Of a stretch of 64,000 nt of DNA, positions 1-7,576 are shown one piece after another (the first letter of the stretch is position 1; every line of letters starts with the position of its first letter). The translations under genes and the position numbers were made by a program. Origin of the DNA: Chloroflexota bacterium (GTDB taxonomy: Bacteria > Chloroflexota > Anaerolineae > B4-G1 > DUEL01); the NCBI GenBank assembly GCA_014874475.1, contig JADBJJ010000026.1, positions 1 through 64,000 of the forward strand, in the 5' to 3' direction. The notes beneath the pieces were generated by a model. The model was given only the letters and a program-made list of their open reading frames with translations. It was not told where the DNA came from and searched no databases.

Positions 1-14
1 GCCAGTTCAGCCAT
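1..14 (-). CDS. Start of a gene running off the left edge
   Basis: Only the first codons are visible: an ATG at 14..12 followed by GCT GAA CTG (Met-Ala-Glu-Leu). A purine-rich AGAGGAG lies about 8 bases upstream, and a TGGACA-N17-TATACA promoter sits further upstream on the same strand. Together these support a real start, divergent from the histidine kinase. The product cannot be named from four residues. Confidence 0.5.
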
Positions 15-50
15 AGGCGCTGCTCCTCTTGTGAATTCTTCTCCAATTCC

Positions 51-79
51 TGTATAAGGGGAGCGCCGCCTTTTGTCCA
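51..79 (-). promoter_or_regulatory. Sigma-70-type promoter for the left-edge gene
   Basis: On the minus strand TGGACA (79..74) is followed after 17 bases by TATACA (56..51). It points at the ATG at 14. It overlaps a TTG at 73 that would extend the kinase frame on the other strand, which argues against that longer kinase start. Confidence 0.55.
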
Positions 80-127
80 GATCGTCTCCAGCACCTGGTA
101 ACGATCTCCTGGCGCAAGCGCTGCGGC

Positions 128-156
128 TTGACAAGTCTGGCATTGTATGCTATAAT
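128..156 (+). promoter_or_regulatory. Consensus sigma-70 promoter TTGACA-N17-TATAAT
   Basis: TTGACA at 128-133 and TATAAT at 151-156 are separated by exactly 17 bases, in an AT-rich island inside GC-rich DNA. The expected transcription start is near 162-164, slightly inside the open frame of the hybrid kinase. The kinase start must therefore be at or after the promoter. Confidence 0.75.
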
Positions 157-2082
157 ATGTATAGAACCCCTGAGGAAGTGGCTCGCGCGGCCCTGAAGCA
201 CGTCCGCCGCCTGGTGCTCTGCAACGGGGCCGGTGTGGTGGTGTACCAACCGACCACCCAGGAGGGCGTCGTCTTGGCAAGCGACGCAGACCGCGAGATT
301 CCCATCGGCGCCGGATTCCGCTTCCCGCTGGCCGGAGTGGATAAAGAGATTGAGGCCAGCAGGCGGGGTGAGGTCATCTTTGTGCCGGATATCGGCGCCC
401 TCCCCTCACCCTCCCTGACAGAGACGGCCCTTCTGGCGGCTGGCGTGCGTGCCTATATTGCGATGCCCCTGCGGGCAGCCGGGGCACTGCGGGGCTGGCT
501 GGGTGTCGCCTCCACAATCCCAGGCACTCTGACCACCGAACATGGGGAAATTCTTCAGGAGGTCTCCGTCCAACTGGCCGTCGCCCTCTACCAGGCCGAC
601 CTGCGAGCAGCGCTGGCGGCGGAGGAGGCGCGCCTTTCCGCACTCGTGGAGCGGCTGCCCGAGGGCGTCCTCTTGCTGGACGGCGCGCACCGGATTCTGC
701 TGACCAACCGGGCAGCGCAGGAAATGCTGCCGGTGCTGACCGATGCCCATTCGGGGGATGTGCTCACCCACCTGGCCGGTCACTCGCTGGGGGAGTTCCT
801 GGTTGCTCCGGCCGGGAACGGCTGGCACGAAGTCACCGTCCCCCATCTGCGGCGGACCTTCCAGGTGGCGGCCCGGCCCATCTCCGGCATCGGGCCCAAC
901 GGCGGATGGGTTCTAGTCGTCCGCGAGGTCACCCGGGAGCGGTTCCTTCAGGCCCAACTGGAGCAGCAGGAGCGACTGGCGGCGGTGGGGCAACTGGCCA
1001 GCGGTATCGCCCACGATTTCAACAATCTCCTCACCACCACCATACTCTACGCCCAGATGGCACTGGAGCACCCCGAACTCCCCTCCGACCTGGCCCAGTC
1101 CCTTCAGGTCATCATCGGCGAATCCCGCCAGGCCACCCAACTGGTGCAGCAGGTACTGGATTTCAGCCGCCGCGCGCCGATAGACGTCCGCCCGATGGAC
1201 CTGACGCCGTTCCTCAAGGAATTGACGAAAATCCTGGAGCGGACCATCCCGGAGAACATCCGGTTGCGCCTGGTGGCCGGAGCGGGGCCCTTCACCGTTC
1301 GGGGCGACCCGACCCGCCTGCGGCACGCGGTGGTCAACATAGTCCTCAACGCGCGGGACGCAATGCCTCAGGGCGGCGAGGTCCGTCTGGGACTTTCCCG
1401 ATTGACGGTGGGGCCGGATGAGCGGCCGCTGGTAGGGATGGGGCCCGGGGAGTGGGTCTGCCTGGAGGTCACCGACACCGGTACGGGCATCCTGCCGGAG
1501 GTGCTCCCCCACATCTTTGAGCCGTTCTTCACCACCAAACCCCGGGGTGTGGGAACGGGGCTGGGATTGGCGCAGGTCTATGGCATCGTCCAGCAGCACG
1601 GCGGCCATATCGGCGTGGAGACGGAGGTGGGGAAAGGGACAACCTTCCGGGTCTACCTGCCCGCGCTGGCGGAGGAGACACTCGCGCTGGAGCCGCCCGC
1701 TGAAGGCCCCCCGTCCACCGGTCGCGGGGAGACGATTCTGCTGGTGGAGGACCATCCAGCACTGCGGACGGCGGGGCGGGAGGTGCTGGAGCGGCTGGGT
1801 TACCGGGTGCTGGAGGCGGCGGACGGGCGAGAGGCGCTGGAAGTGTACGCCGCTGAACCGGTGGACCTGGTCCTCACCGACGTGGTGATGCCGGGGATGG
1901 GCGGTGCGGCGCTGGTGGAGGCGCTGCGGCAGCAGAACCCCGACGTGAAAGTGGTCGCCATCACCGGCTACGGCGAGGACCAGGAAGTGAAGTACATCCG
2001 CCAGGCCGGTGTGCTGGAGGTGGTCCGCAAACCCTTTGAGGTGGAACACCTGGCGGAGGTAATCCGGCGGATGCTGGGGTGA
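157..2082 (+). CDS. Soluble hybrid histidine kinase (GAF-PAS-HisKA-HATPase-REC)
   Basis: The protein is a cytoplasmic sensor kinase with a C-terminal receiver; no membrane segment is visible. Counting from ATG 157, a GAF domain covers about residues 5-150 and a PAS-like region about 155-270. The H-box GIAHDFNNLL places the phospho-accepting His near residue 286. The ATPase domain has DTGTGI and GTGLGLAQVYGI. The receiver (about 530-640) has the phospho-acceptor Asp in LTDVVMPG. The AHDFNNLL H-box is typical of kinases that carry their own receiver. The open frame extends back to a TTG at 73, but that lies upstream of a consensus promoter, so 157 (ATG) or GTG 178 is more likely. The signal is unknown. 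The neighbouring gene on the right is convergent and unrelated. Confidence 0.9.
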   Translation: MYRTPEEVARAALKHVRRLVLCNGAGVVVYQPTTQEGVVLASDADREIPIGAGFRFPLAGVDKEIEASRRGEVIFVPDIGALPSPSLTETALLAAGVRAYIAMPLRAAGALRGWLGVASTIPGTLTTEHGEILQEVSVQLAVALYQADLRAALAAEEARLSALVERLPEGVLLLDGAHRILLTNRAAQEMLPVLTDAHSGDVLTHLAGHSLGEFLVAPAGNGWHEVTVPHLRRTFQVAARPISGIGPNGGWVLVVREVTRERFLQAQLEQQERLAAVGQLASGIAHDFNNLLTTTILYAQMALEHPELPSDLAQSLQVIIGESRQATQLVQQVLDFSRRAPIDVRPMDLTPFLKELTKILERTIPENIRLRLVAGAGPFTVRGDPTRLRHAVVNIVLNARDAMPQGGEVRLGLSRLTVGPDERPLVGMGPGEWVCLEVTDTGTGILPEVLPHIFEPFFTTKPRGVGTGLGLAQVYGIVQQHGGHIGVETEVGKGTTFRVYLPALAEETLALEPPAEGPPSTGRGETILLVEDHPALRTAGREVLERLGYRVLEAADGREALEVYAAEPVDLVLTDVVMPGMGGAALVEALRQQNPDVKVVAITGYGEDQEVKYIRQAGVLEVVRKPFEVEHLAEVIRRMLG

Positions 2083-2198
2083 GAGGAAACGGGGAGGAGA
2101 GGAAGCCGGAGGGGTGAGAATGGGTCAACGTTCCGCCCGAAAGCGGCGCGGCCCGGTACGTTTTTTTGAGATTTCGGACCAGTACGACTTTACGGGAT

Positions 2199-3338
2199 TC
2201 AACAGCCCGTCAGAAATGCTCTCGCCAACTGCCGAGCGGCCCGCTCCCAGGTGAACTGAGCAGCGCGCGCCAGCCCTCGCGCCGTCATCTCCTGCCGCAG
2301 CCCCTGATCCTCCAGCGCCCGCTGCATCGCCTGGCTCAGTCCCTCCTCATCCTCCGGCTCTACCAGCAGCGCCGCATCCCCCGCCACCTCCGGCAGACTG
2401 GAGACCCCCGAACAGACCACCGGTACGCCGCAGGCCATCGCCTCCAGCACCGGCAGCCCGAACCCTTCGTAGAACGACGGGAAGACAAAAAGGTCCGCCC
2501 CGCGATAGAGAGCCGGGAGGTCATCCTCCTCCACAAACCCCAGAACCCGCACCCGACCGGGGTGACAGGCCGCTTCTTCCAGGACCGACTCATAGAGCCA
2601 GCCCCGACCTCCGGCGATGACCAGCATCCGTCCAGTGTCCGGGAGGCGGGCAAAGGCGCGGATGAGACGGACATAGTTCTTGCGCGGCTGGAGCGTGCCC
2701 ACGGAGAGAACATAGGGCCGGTCCAGGCCGTAGCAGGCTCGCAATCGCTCCCGCTCCCCCGGCTCTGGCTCCGGGCGGAAACGGGCATCCACCCCGCTGT
2801 AGAGCACCTCCACCTTCTCCGGAGGAGTCCCCAGCAGGCGGATCAGGTCGGCGCGAGTCGCCTCCGAATCCGCTAACACCCGGTCGGCCCGGGCTACCGA
2901 TGCCGGTACCACCCGCTCCAGATACCGCACCAGTTTGGAGACAAAGTGGTTCGGATAGTGCAGGAAGGAAAGGTCGTGGACGGTGAGCAGGGTCCGCGTG
3001 CCGGGCAAAGTGGGAGGGAGTACGAAGTCCGGGGAGTAGAAAAGGTCCACCGGGCCCGTGAAGACTTCTACCGGGATGGGCAGACGGGCCCGGTGCCAGA
3101 GGCGGGCTGCCCACTCGTCGCTGATGGGCAGGAAGCGGAGGCGGACGAACGGACGGCACCCCGCTATCGCCTGGCGCCGGACACCGAATGGCTGGCCAGC
3201 GGCCGCGAAGAGGGTGTAGCGGTGGCCAACCCCTTCCGTCTCCGTCAACCGGAGCAGCGCGCCGACCAGTTCGCGGGTGTAGCGTCCGATTCCCGCCCTC
3301 TGCTGGACGGCGGCGGTGTAGTCAATGCCAACGTGCAT
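2199..3338 (-). CDS. Glycosyltransferase, GT4 family
   Basis: This is a GT-B glycosyltransferase that likely moves a sugar from a nucleotide-sugar donor in cell-surface polysaccharide or glycolipid synthesis. The N-terminal stretch GIDYTAAVQQRAGIGRYTREL has the glycine-rich acceptor-side loop. SVGTLQPRKN near residue 200 opens the C-terminal Rossmann half. EGFGLPVLEAMACGVPVV near 290-306 is the E-x7-E donor motif of GT4. The start is set at the ATG at 3338, because the 29 codons upstream encode an unstructured leader; no clear ribosome site precedes it. Length (379 aa) is normal. It follows korA on the same strand after about 140 bases and may be co-transcribed, but shows no functional link. 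Substrate unknown. Confidence 0.88.
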   Translation of the reverse strand: MHVGIDYTAAVQQRAGIGRYTRELVGALLRLTETEGVGHRYTLFAAAGQPFGVRRQAIAGCRPFVRLRFLPISDEWAARLWHRARLPIPVEVFTGPVDLFYSPDFVLPPTLPGTRTLLTVHDLSFLHYPNHFVSKLVRYLERVVPASVARADRVLADSEATRADLIRLLGTPPEKVEVLYSGVDARFRPEPEPGERERLRACYGLDRPYVLSVGTLQPRKNYVRLIRAFARLPDTGRMLVIAGGRGWLYESVLEEAACHPGRVRVLGFVEEDDLPALYRGADLFVFPSFYEGFGLPVLEAMACGVPVVCSGVSSLPEVAGDAALLVEPEDEEGLSQAMQRALEDQGLRQEMTARGLARAAQFTWERAARQLARAFLTGC

Positions 3339-3476
3339 GCCGGTCGCAGGTTGCAAGCCACAGAGAGCAGGGCACAGGCAGAGCAGAGGATGGTCTATCC
3401 CGGCAAGCCCGGCGGCCTGCGCCACGCGTTTCGCAGCGCAGGCGCTGGCCTGCCCAACGCGCGGCTGCCCCTGCCC

Positions 3477-4592
3477 CTACGCGATGGCTGCCAGAATGTC
3501 GGAGGGCTTGATCATTTCGCCATCGGCCCGGTTCACCCGCCGCACCCGTTCCCGGCCAACGACCCGCTCCACCTCCAGCGCCAGTTGCCCCAGATTCAGT
3601 TCCGGGACGATGACCCGGCGGGCGCTTCGGGCTGCTTGTTCCACTACTTCCTCCGGGAAAGGCCAGAGGGTCTGCAGTTTCAGGAAGCCCACCTTGCGGC
3701 CCCGCTGGCGGGCCATTTTCACCGCGTGGCGGGCTGAACGGGCCACCACCCCATAGGCGATGACCAGCGTCCGAGCACCTTCCACCCCGTCCTCTTCGTA
3801 GAGCAGGATGTCAGAGAGATTGCGCTGGATTTTACGGAAGATCCGTTCCAGCCAGGGGCCGATTTCATCGGGCCGCTCAGTGGGATAGCCCTGTTCGTCA
3901 TGGTGCAGGCCAGTAATATGGTAGCGGTACCCTCGCCCGAAGGGGATGAACGGCGGGATGTCTGAGGGGAGGTTCTCATACGGCTTGTACCAATCCGGCG
4001 GGACCAGCGTCTCTGCCCGCTCCACCCGCTCTATGGTGGCGGGGTCGGAAAGTTCCACCCCCTCCCGCATATGGCCAATCACTTCGTCCATCAGCAGGAT
4101 GACGGGTGTCCGATACTTTTCAGCGAAGTTGAACGCCGCCACGGTGAGGTCAAAGGTCTCCCGCACCGACGAGGGTGAGAGGGCAATGATCGGATGGTCG
4201 CCGTGGGTGCCCCAGCGGGCTTGCATCACGTCCCCCTGAGACGGGCTGGTGGGGCGACCGGTGGAGGGGCCCAGCCGCTGGACGTCCACGATGACGCAGG
4301 GGATTTCGGCCATCACCGCGTAGCCGATATTCTCCTGCATCAGGCTGAAGCCGGGGCCGGAGGTAGCGGTCATCGCCTTGGCCCCGCCCACTGCCGCACC
4401 GATGACCGCCGAGATGGAGGCAATTTCGTCCTCCATCTGGATGAAGACGCCACCGATCTGGGGCAGACGGCGGGCCATATGCTCGGCGATTTCAGTGGCC
4501 GGAGTGATGGGGTACCCGGCGAAGAAGGTGCATCCGGCGGCGATGGCGCCTTCCGCACAGGCCTCGTCTCCTTGCATCAGAACAGCGCTCAT
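3477..4592 (-). CDS. korA: 2-oxoacid:ferredoxin oxidoreductase, alpha subunit (KorA-like)
   Basis: The alpha subunit of a KorAB-type 2-oxoacid:acceptor oxidoreductase (commonly 2-oxoglutarate to succinyl-CoA with ferredoxin reduction). The family signatures YPITPATEIAEHMA (about residues 24-37), ATSGPGFSLMQENIGYA and GRPTSPSQGD are present, and 371 aa is the usual length. The ATG at 4592 overlaps the ferredoxin stop as ATGA, with AGAAGGA directly upstream, so the two are translationally coupled. A TPP-binding beta subunit normally follows, but a glycosyltransferase lies there instead. The stop codon falls inside a GC-rich stretch resembling the genome's dispersed repeats. Substrate specificity cannot be read from the sequence. 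Confidence 0.88.
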   Translation of the reverse strand: MSAVLMQGDEACAEGAIAAGCTFFAGYPITPATEIAEHMARRLPQIGGVFIQMEDEIASISAVIGAAVGGAKAMTATSGPGFSLMQENIGYAVMAEIPCVIVDVQRLGPSTGRPTSPSQGDVMQARWGTHGDHPIIALSPSSVRETFDLTVAAFNFAEKYRTPVILLMDEVIGHMREGVELSDPATIERVERAETLVPPDWYKPYENLPSDIPPFIPFGRGYRYHITGLHHDEQGYPTERPDEIGPWLERIFRKIQRNLSDILLYEEDGVEGARTLVIAYGVVARSARHAVKMARQRGRKVGFLKLQTLWPFPEEVVEQAARSARRVIVPELNLGQLALEVERVVGRERVRRVNRADGEMIKPSDILAAIA

Positions 4593-4864
4593 TCCTTCTC
4601 CTCCACCTCGGTGACAAAAATAGCAAAGTCCGGACAGTGCAACTCGCACCACCGGCAGGCCGTGCATTTCTCCGGGTAGGCCACGATGATTCGCCCGCTC
4701 TCATTCTGCTCCAGCACCTTCATCGGACAAAAGGCGACACAGAGGCCGCACCCTTTGCACCAGTTGGGAAAAACGGTTATCTGTCCCCTGCGGCGCCGTT
4801 TCCGGCGCGGCTCCGCTGGAGGGGCGCTGGTCTCTGCGGTAACGGACACTTCTCTATCTCTCAT
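4589..4864 (-). CDS. Dicluster 4Fe-4S ferredoxin (KorD-like)
   Basis: A 91-residue iron-sulfur protein with two complete cluster motifs: CKGCGLCVAFCP (Cys 36, 39, 42, 46) and CTACRWCELHCP (Cys 67, 70, 73, 77). Residues 1-30 form a basic, Pro/Arg-rich tail unusual for a free ferredoxin. The gene starts at ATG 4864 behind GGAGG and overlaps korA by 4 bases, the arrangement seen for delta/ferredoxin subunits of KorABCD enzymes. It probably carries electrons from the oxidoreductase active site to soluble ferredoxin. Confidence 0.87.
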   Translation of the reverse strand: MRDREVSVTAETSAPPAEPRRKRRRRGQITVFPNWCKGCGLCVAFCPMKVLEQNESGRIIVAYPEKCTACRWCELHCPDFAIFVTEVEEKE

Positions 4865-4880
4865 TCTACCTCCGGAGGGC

Positions 4881-5522
4881 CTACTCTGGGCTCAGTACCA
4901 CCGTGCGGCCTGGGTAGAGAGTGGCGAACCGCTGGCCATCCTGCGATGTGCCAATGCCGGCCCCGTAGTGCATGGGGATGACAATGGCCGGCTGCAGCGT
5001 CCGAGCGGCCTCCACCGCTTCCTCTACCGTCATCACGTAAGTCCCGCTGACGGGCAGGATCGCCACGTCGCAGGCAATCTGGGCCATTTCGGGGATGGCG
5101 TCCGTGTCCCCGGCGAAGTACAACCGGACCCCCTCTATGTTGACCACATAGCCCACATGCCCGGCGCTCTTGGGATGGAAAGGCTGGCCCGGGGCGCGGA
5201 ATTTATTGACGTTGTAGGCCGGGACCGCCTCCACCTCCACCCCGGCTACCGTTATCCGGTCGCCGGGGCGGACCGCGCGGGCGCCCCGCAGTTGCCCAGC
5301 CGCGTTACCGCCTGCCAGGATGACGGTGTTCGGCCCGGCCACCTTTGCCACGTCCTCCGGCGAGCAGTGATCAAAGTGCTCGTGGCTCACCAGAACCAGG
5401 TCCGCCATCGGCGGCTTTCCGCGCAGTTTCCAGGGATCAAAATAGACCACCGGGGGGCCGTCCAGGCGGAAACTATCGTGCCCCAGCCAGTGCAATTTCT
5501 GAACCAGTTCTTCAGGCGTCAT
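4881..5522 (-). CDS. UPF0173-type metal-dependent hydrolase (metallo-beta-lactamase fold)
   Basis: A 213-residue MBL-fold protein. The HxHxDH zinc signature is SHEHFDHC (His47, His49, Asp51, His52). Further ligands are likely the His in GHVGYVV, the Asp in YFAGDTDAIPEM and the terminal His in IPMHYG. Its closest look-alikes are UPF0173/UlaG-like hydrolases of unknown substrate. The start is ATG 5522, preceded by AGGAGG at good spacing. It is the first gene after a promoter at 5675-5703 and lies 16 bases upstream of the ferredoxin gene, so it probably heads the operon MBL - ferredoxin - korA - (glycosyltransferase). Confidence 0.85.
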   Translation of the reverse strand: MTPEELVQKLHWLGHDSFRLDGPPVVYFDPWKLRGKPPMADLVLVSHEHFDHCSPEDVAKVAGPNTVILAGGNAAGQLRGARAVRPGDRITVAGVEVEAVPAYNVNKFRAPGQPFHPKSAGHVGYVVNIEGVRLYFAGDTDAIPEMAQIACDVAILPVSGTYVMTVEEAVEAARTLQPAIVIPMHYGAGIGTSQDGQRFATLYPGRTVVLSPE

Positions 5523-5674
5523 CGCTTCCTCCTGATCCTTTTCGCGCAAAGACCGGAGAGGTTTTGAGGGTACAGCAGCCCGCGGCTACCGTCCTCTCTA
5601 TCCCTCTTTCGTGCTGCTCCGGCTACCGAACCGTCAATGAAGCGCAAAACCATATCCCACCCAACCGGTGGGTA

Positions 5675-5703
5675 AAGATAGCACAGAAAGGTTAATTTGA
5701 CAA
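5675..5703 (-). promoter_or_regulatory. Promoter for the MBL-ferredoxin-korA operon
   Basis: On the minus strand TTGTCA (5703..5698) and TATCTT (5680..5675) are separated by 17 bases. Transcription should start near 5668, giving a leader of about 145 bases. The first transcribed bases contain a short stem, CCCACC-GGTT-GGGTGG. Confidence 0.55.
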
Positions 5704-5768
5704 CAGCACAAGCGAAGCGAAAGGAGATAGCCCGAGGGATGCTGGCCCCACGGCCATACACAGGCAAA

Positions 5769-7490
5769 CTACTCCGGCAGTTCGCACCCCTCCATCCAGA
5801 CCGCCGCCAGATTCTCCAGGTCGGGCGGGAGCAGGTTGGCCCACTGGTCCACGATGACGTCCAGCACCGCCGGCTTCCCGGACCGGACGGCCCGCTCCAG
5901 CGCGGGCGTGATCTCCTGCGGGTCCTCCACCCGTTCCCCCCAGCAGCCGCAGGCGCGCGCGATCTCGTCGTAGCGGATGTCGGTGAAGTCCACGCCGATG
6001 TAGCGCGCGTCGTAGTTGGCCATCTGCGCGGCCTTGATCATCCCCCACTGCCGGTCGTTGGCGATGACGATAACGACCGGCACCTTCAGCCGAGCGGCCG
6101 TCTCCAGTTCCTGCATGTTCAACCCGAAGGCGCCATCGCCGCAGATGGCGTAGACGGGCCGGTCCGGTGCAGCCAGTTTGGCCCCGATGGCGTAGGGAAG
6201 TCCCGTCCCCAAATGACCGGAGTCCGCTGCCCAGAGGAACGACCGAGGTGCGTAGACCCGGTTCAGGTAGTGAGCCCAGACGGTAATATTCCCTCCGTCC
6301 ACGACGGTGATGGCCTCGCGCGGGAAGAAGGCGCGCACGTCCCGCACCAGCCGGAGGGGGTGAATGGGCTTCCCGTCCGATTCGGCATGCTTCTCAAAGT
6401 TGGCCAGCCAGGCCTGCTGCGCAGCGCGGTAGCCCTCCATCTGGGGCCGCTCCGGGATCGGGGGGGTCAGCCGCTTGACCGCTTCTATCAGCGCGCGCAG
6501 GGTGGCCTTCGCATCCCCCGCCAGCGCCAGGTCCACAGGGCGATTGAGGGCGATGTTCTCCGGCGCAATGTCAATCTGGATGAACTTCTGGACGTCCGGC
6601 TCGCCCCACATCGGCGGGAGTCCCCAGAAGTCCACATCTCCCAGCCGCCCGCCGACCAGGAGCACCAGATCGGCCTCGTTCTGTGCGCCCAGCGCGCCGT
6701 AGCCGCCGGGGATGAGGCAGAGGGGATGGTCTTCCGGCAGCACGCCGCTGGCCCCCATAGAGGTGGTGACGGGTGCGGAGAGGTACTCCGCCAGTTCCTG
6801 GACCTCGTCCCATGCGCCGGAGCGGAGGACGCCGCCGCCGGGGTGGACGAGAGGCCGCTCCGCCGCCACCAGCATCCGGGCCGCCTCCTCTATGAGGTGG
6901 GTCGGAGCGACGGGGCGCTCCATCGCCCGGTACCGCTGAGGCGGCCAGGGGTGGTAGATGAGTTCCGCTTCGTCCACCCGGTCCAGCAGGACGTCCACGT
7001 GCAGGTCCAGGTAGACGGGGCCTGGCCGGCCGGAGAGGGCGACGCGGAAGGCTCGCTGGACCAGTTCGGGAATGCGTTTCCAGTGAATGACGCGGGCCTG
7101 CCATTTGGTGATGGGGGCCAGGAGGTCCACCTGGTTGAGGGACTGCATAGAACCCCGCTCGGGATAACTCTTCCAGGTCTGGTTCTGGGCACCCAGGACG
7201 ATCAGAGGGATGGAATCGGCCCAGGCCGCGTAGACGCCGGGAACCAGGTTGGCCACCCCCGGCCCGACGGTGCCCATACAGACGCCTGGCTCCCCGCTGA
7301 CGCGGGCGTAGGCATCGGCCATATGCGCGGCCGCTTGCTCGTGGCGGGTCATGACAAATTCCATCCCCGCCGACGGCCCCAGCCGCCGGATGGCATCCAG
7401 GATGGGACAGAGTTGCCCGCCCGGGATGCCAAAGACATAGCGGACATTTTCCTGAATGAGGCATCGGACCAGCAATTCGGCTCCTATCAT
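5769..7490 (-). CDS. Thiamine-diphosphate enzyme, acetolactate synthase/oxalyl-CoA decarboxylase superfamily
   Basis: A full-length (573 aa) three-domain TPP enzyme. The N-terminal pyrimidine-binding domain has the catalytic Glu in MTRHEQAAAHMADAYAR (Glu51). The middle domain runs about 195-330. The PP-binding domain has GDGAFGLNMQELETA with the metal-binding Asn in IANDRQWG (about 447-478). This fits decarboxylating or carboligating enzymes such as acetolactate synthase, sulfoacetaldehyde acetyltransferase or oxalyl-CoA decarboxylase; I cannot choose between them. No small regulatory subunit (IlvN) or ilvC lies nearby, so a role in branched-chain amino acid synthesis is not supported by context. 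The ATG at 7490 follows GGGAGG by 6 bases. The gene is monocistronic or weakly linked to the CpXC gene 86 bases upstream. Confidence 0.85.
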   Translation of the reverse strand: MIGAELLVRCLIQENVRYVFGIPGGQLCPILDAIRRLGPSAGMEFVMTRHEQAAAHMADAYARVSGEPGVCMGTVGPGVANLVPGVYAAWADSIPLIVLGAQNQTWKSYPERGSMQSLNQVDLLAPITKWQARVIHWKRIPELVQRAFRVALSGRPGPVYLDLHVDVLLDRVDEAELIYHPWPPQRYRAMERPVAPTHLIEEAARMLVAAERPLVHPGGGVLRSGAWDEVQELAEYLSAPVTTSMGASGVLPEDHPLCLIPGGYGALGAQNEADLVLLVGGRLGDVDFWGLPPMWGEPDVQKFIQIDIAPENIALNRPVDLALAGDAKATLRALIEAVKRLTPPIPERPQMEGYRAAQQAWLANFEKHAESDGKPIHPLRLVRDVRAFFPREAITVVDGGNITVWAHYLNRVYAPRSFLWAADSGHLGTGLPYAIGAKLAAPDRPVYAICGDGAFGLNMQELETAARLKVPVVIVIANDRQWGMIKAAQMANYDARYIGVDFTDIRYDEIARACGCWGERVEDPQEITPALERAVRSGKPAVLDVIVDQWANLLPPDLENLAAVWMEGCELPE

Positions 7491-7576
7491 GGCAGTCCTC
7501 CCAATGGTTCAGTGCGGCTGGATCTTCGGGACAGCAAGAATGCGTCAGCGCCAGCCCTCACGCCAGCCCCCAACCC

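Noticed and set aside
2160-2167. T7 tract after the hybrid kinase as a terminator
   Set aside because: The nearest hairpin (CCGC/GCGG at 2133-2146) is 14 bases away from the T run and too short.
5519-5767. 82-codon frame before the MBL hydrolase
   Set aside because: It spans the operon promoter and leader at 5675-5703 and has no ribosome site or domain.
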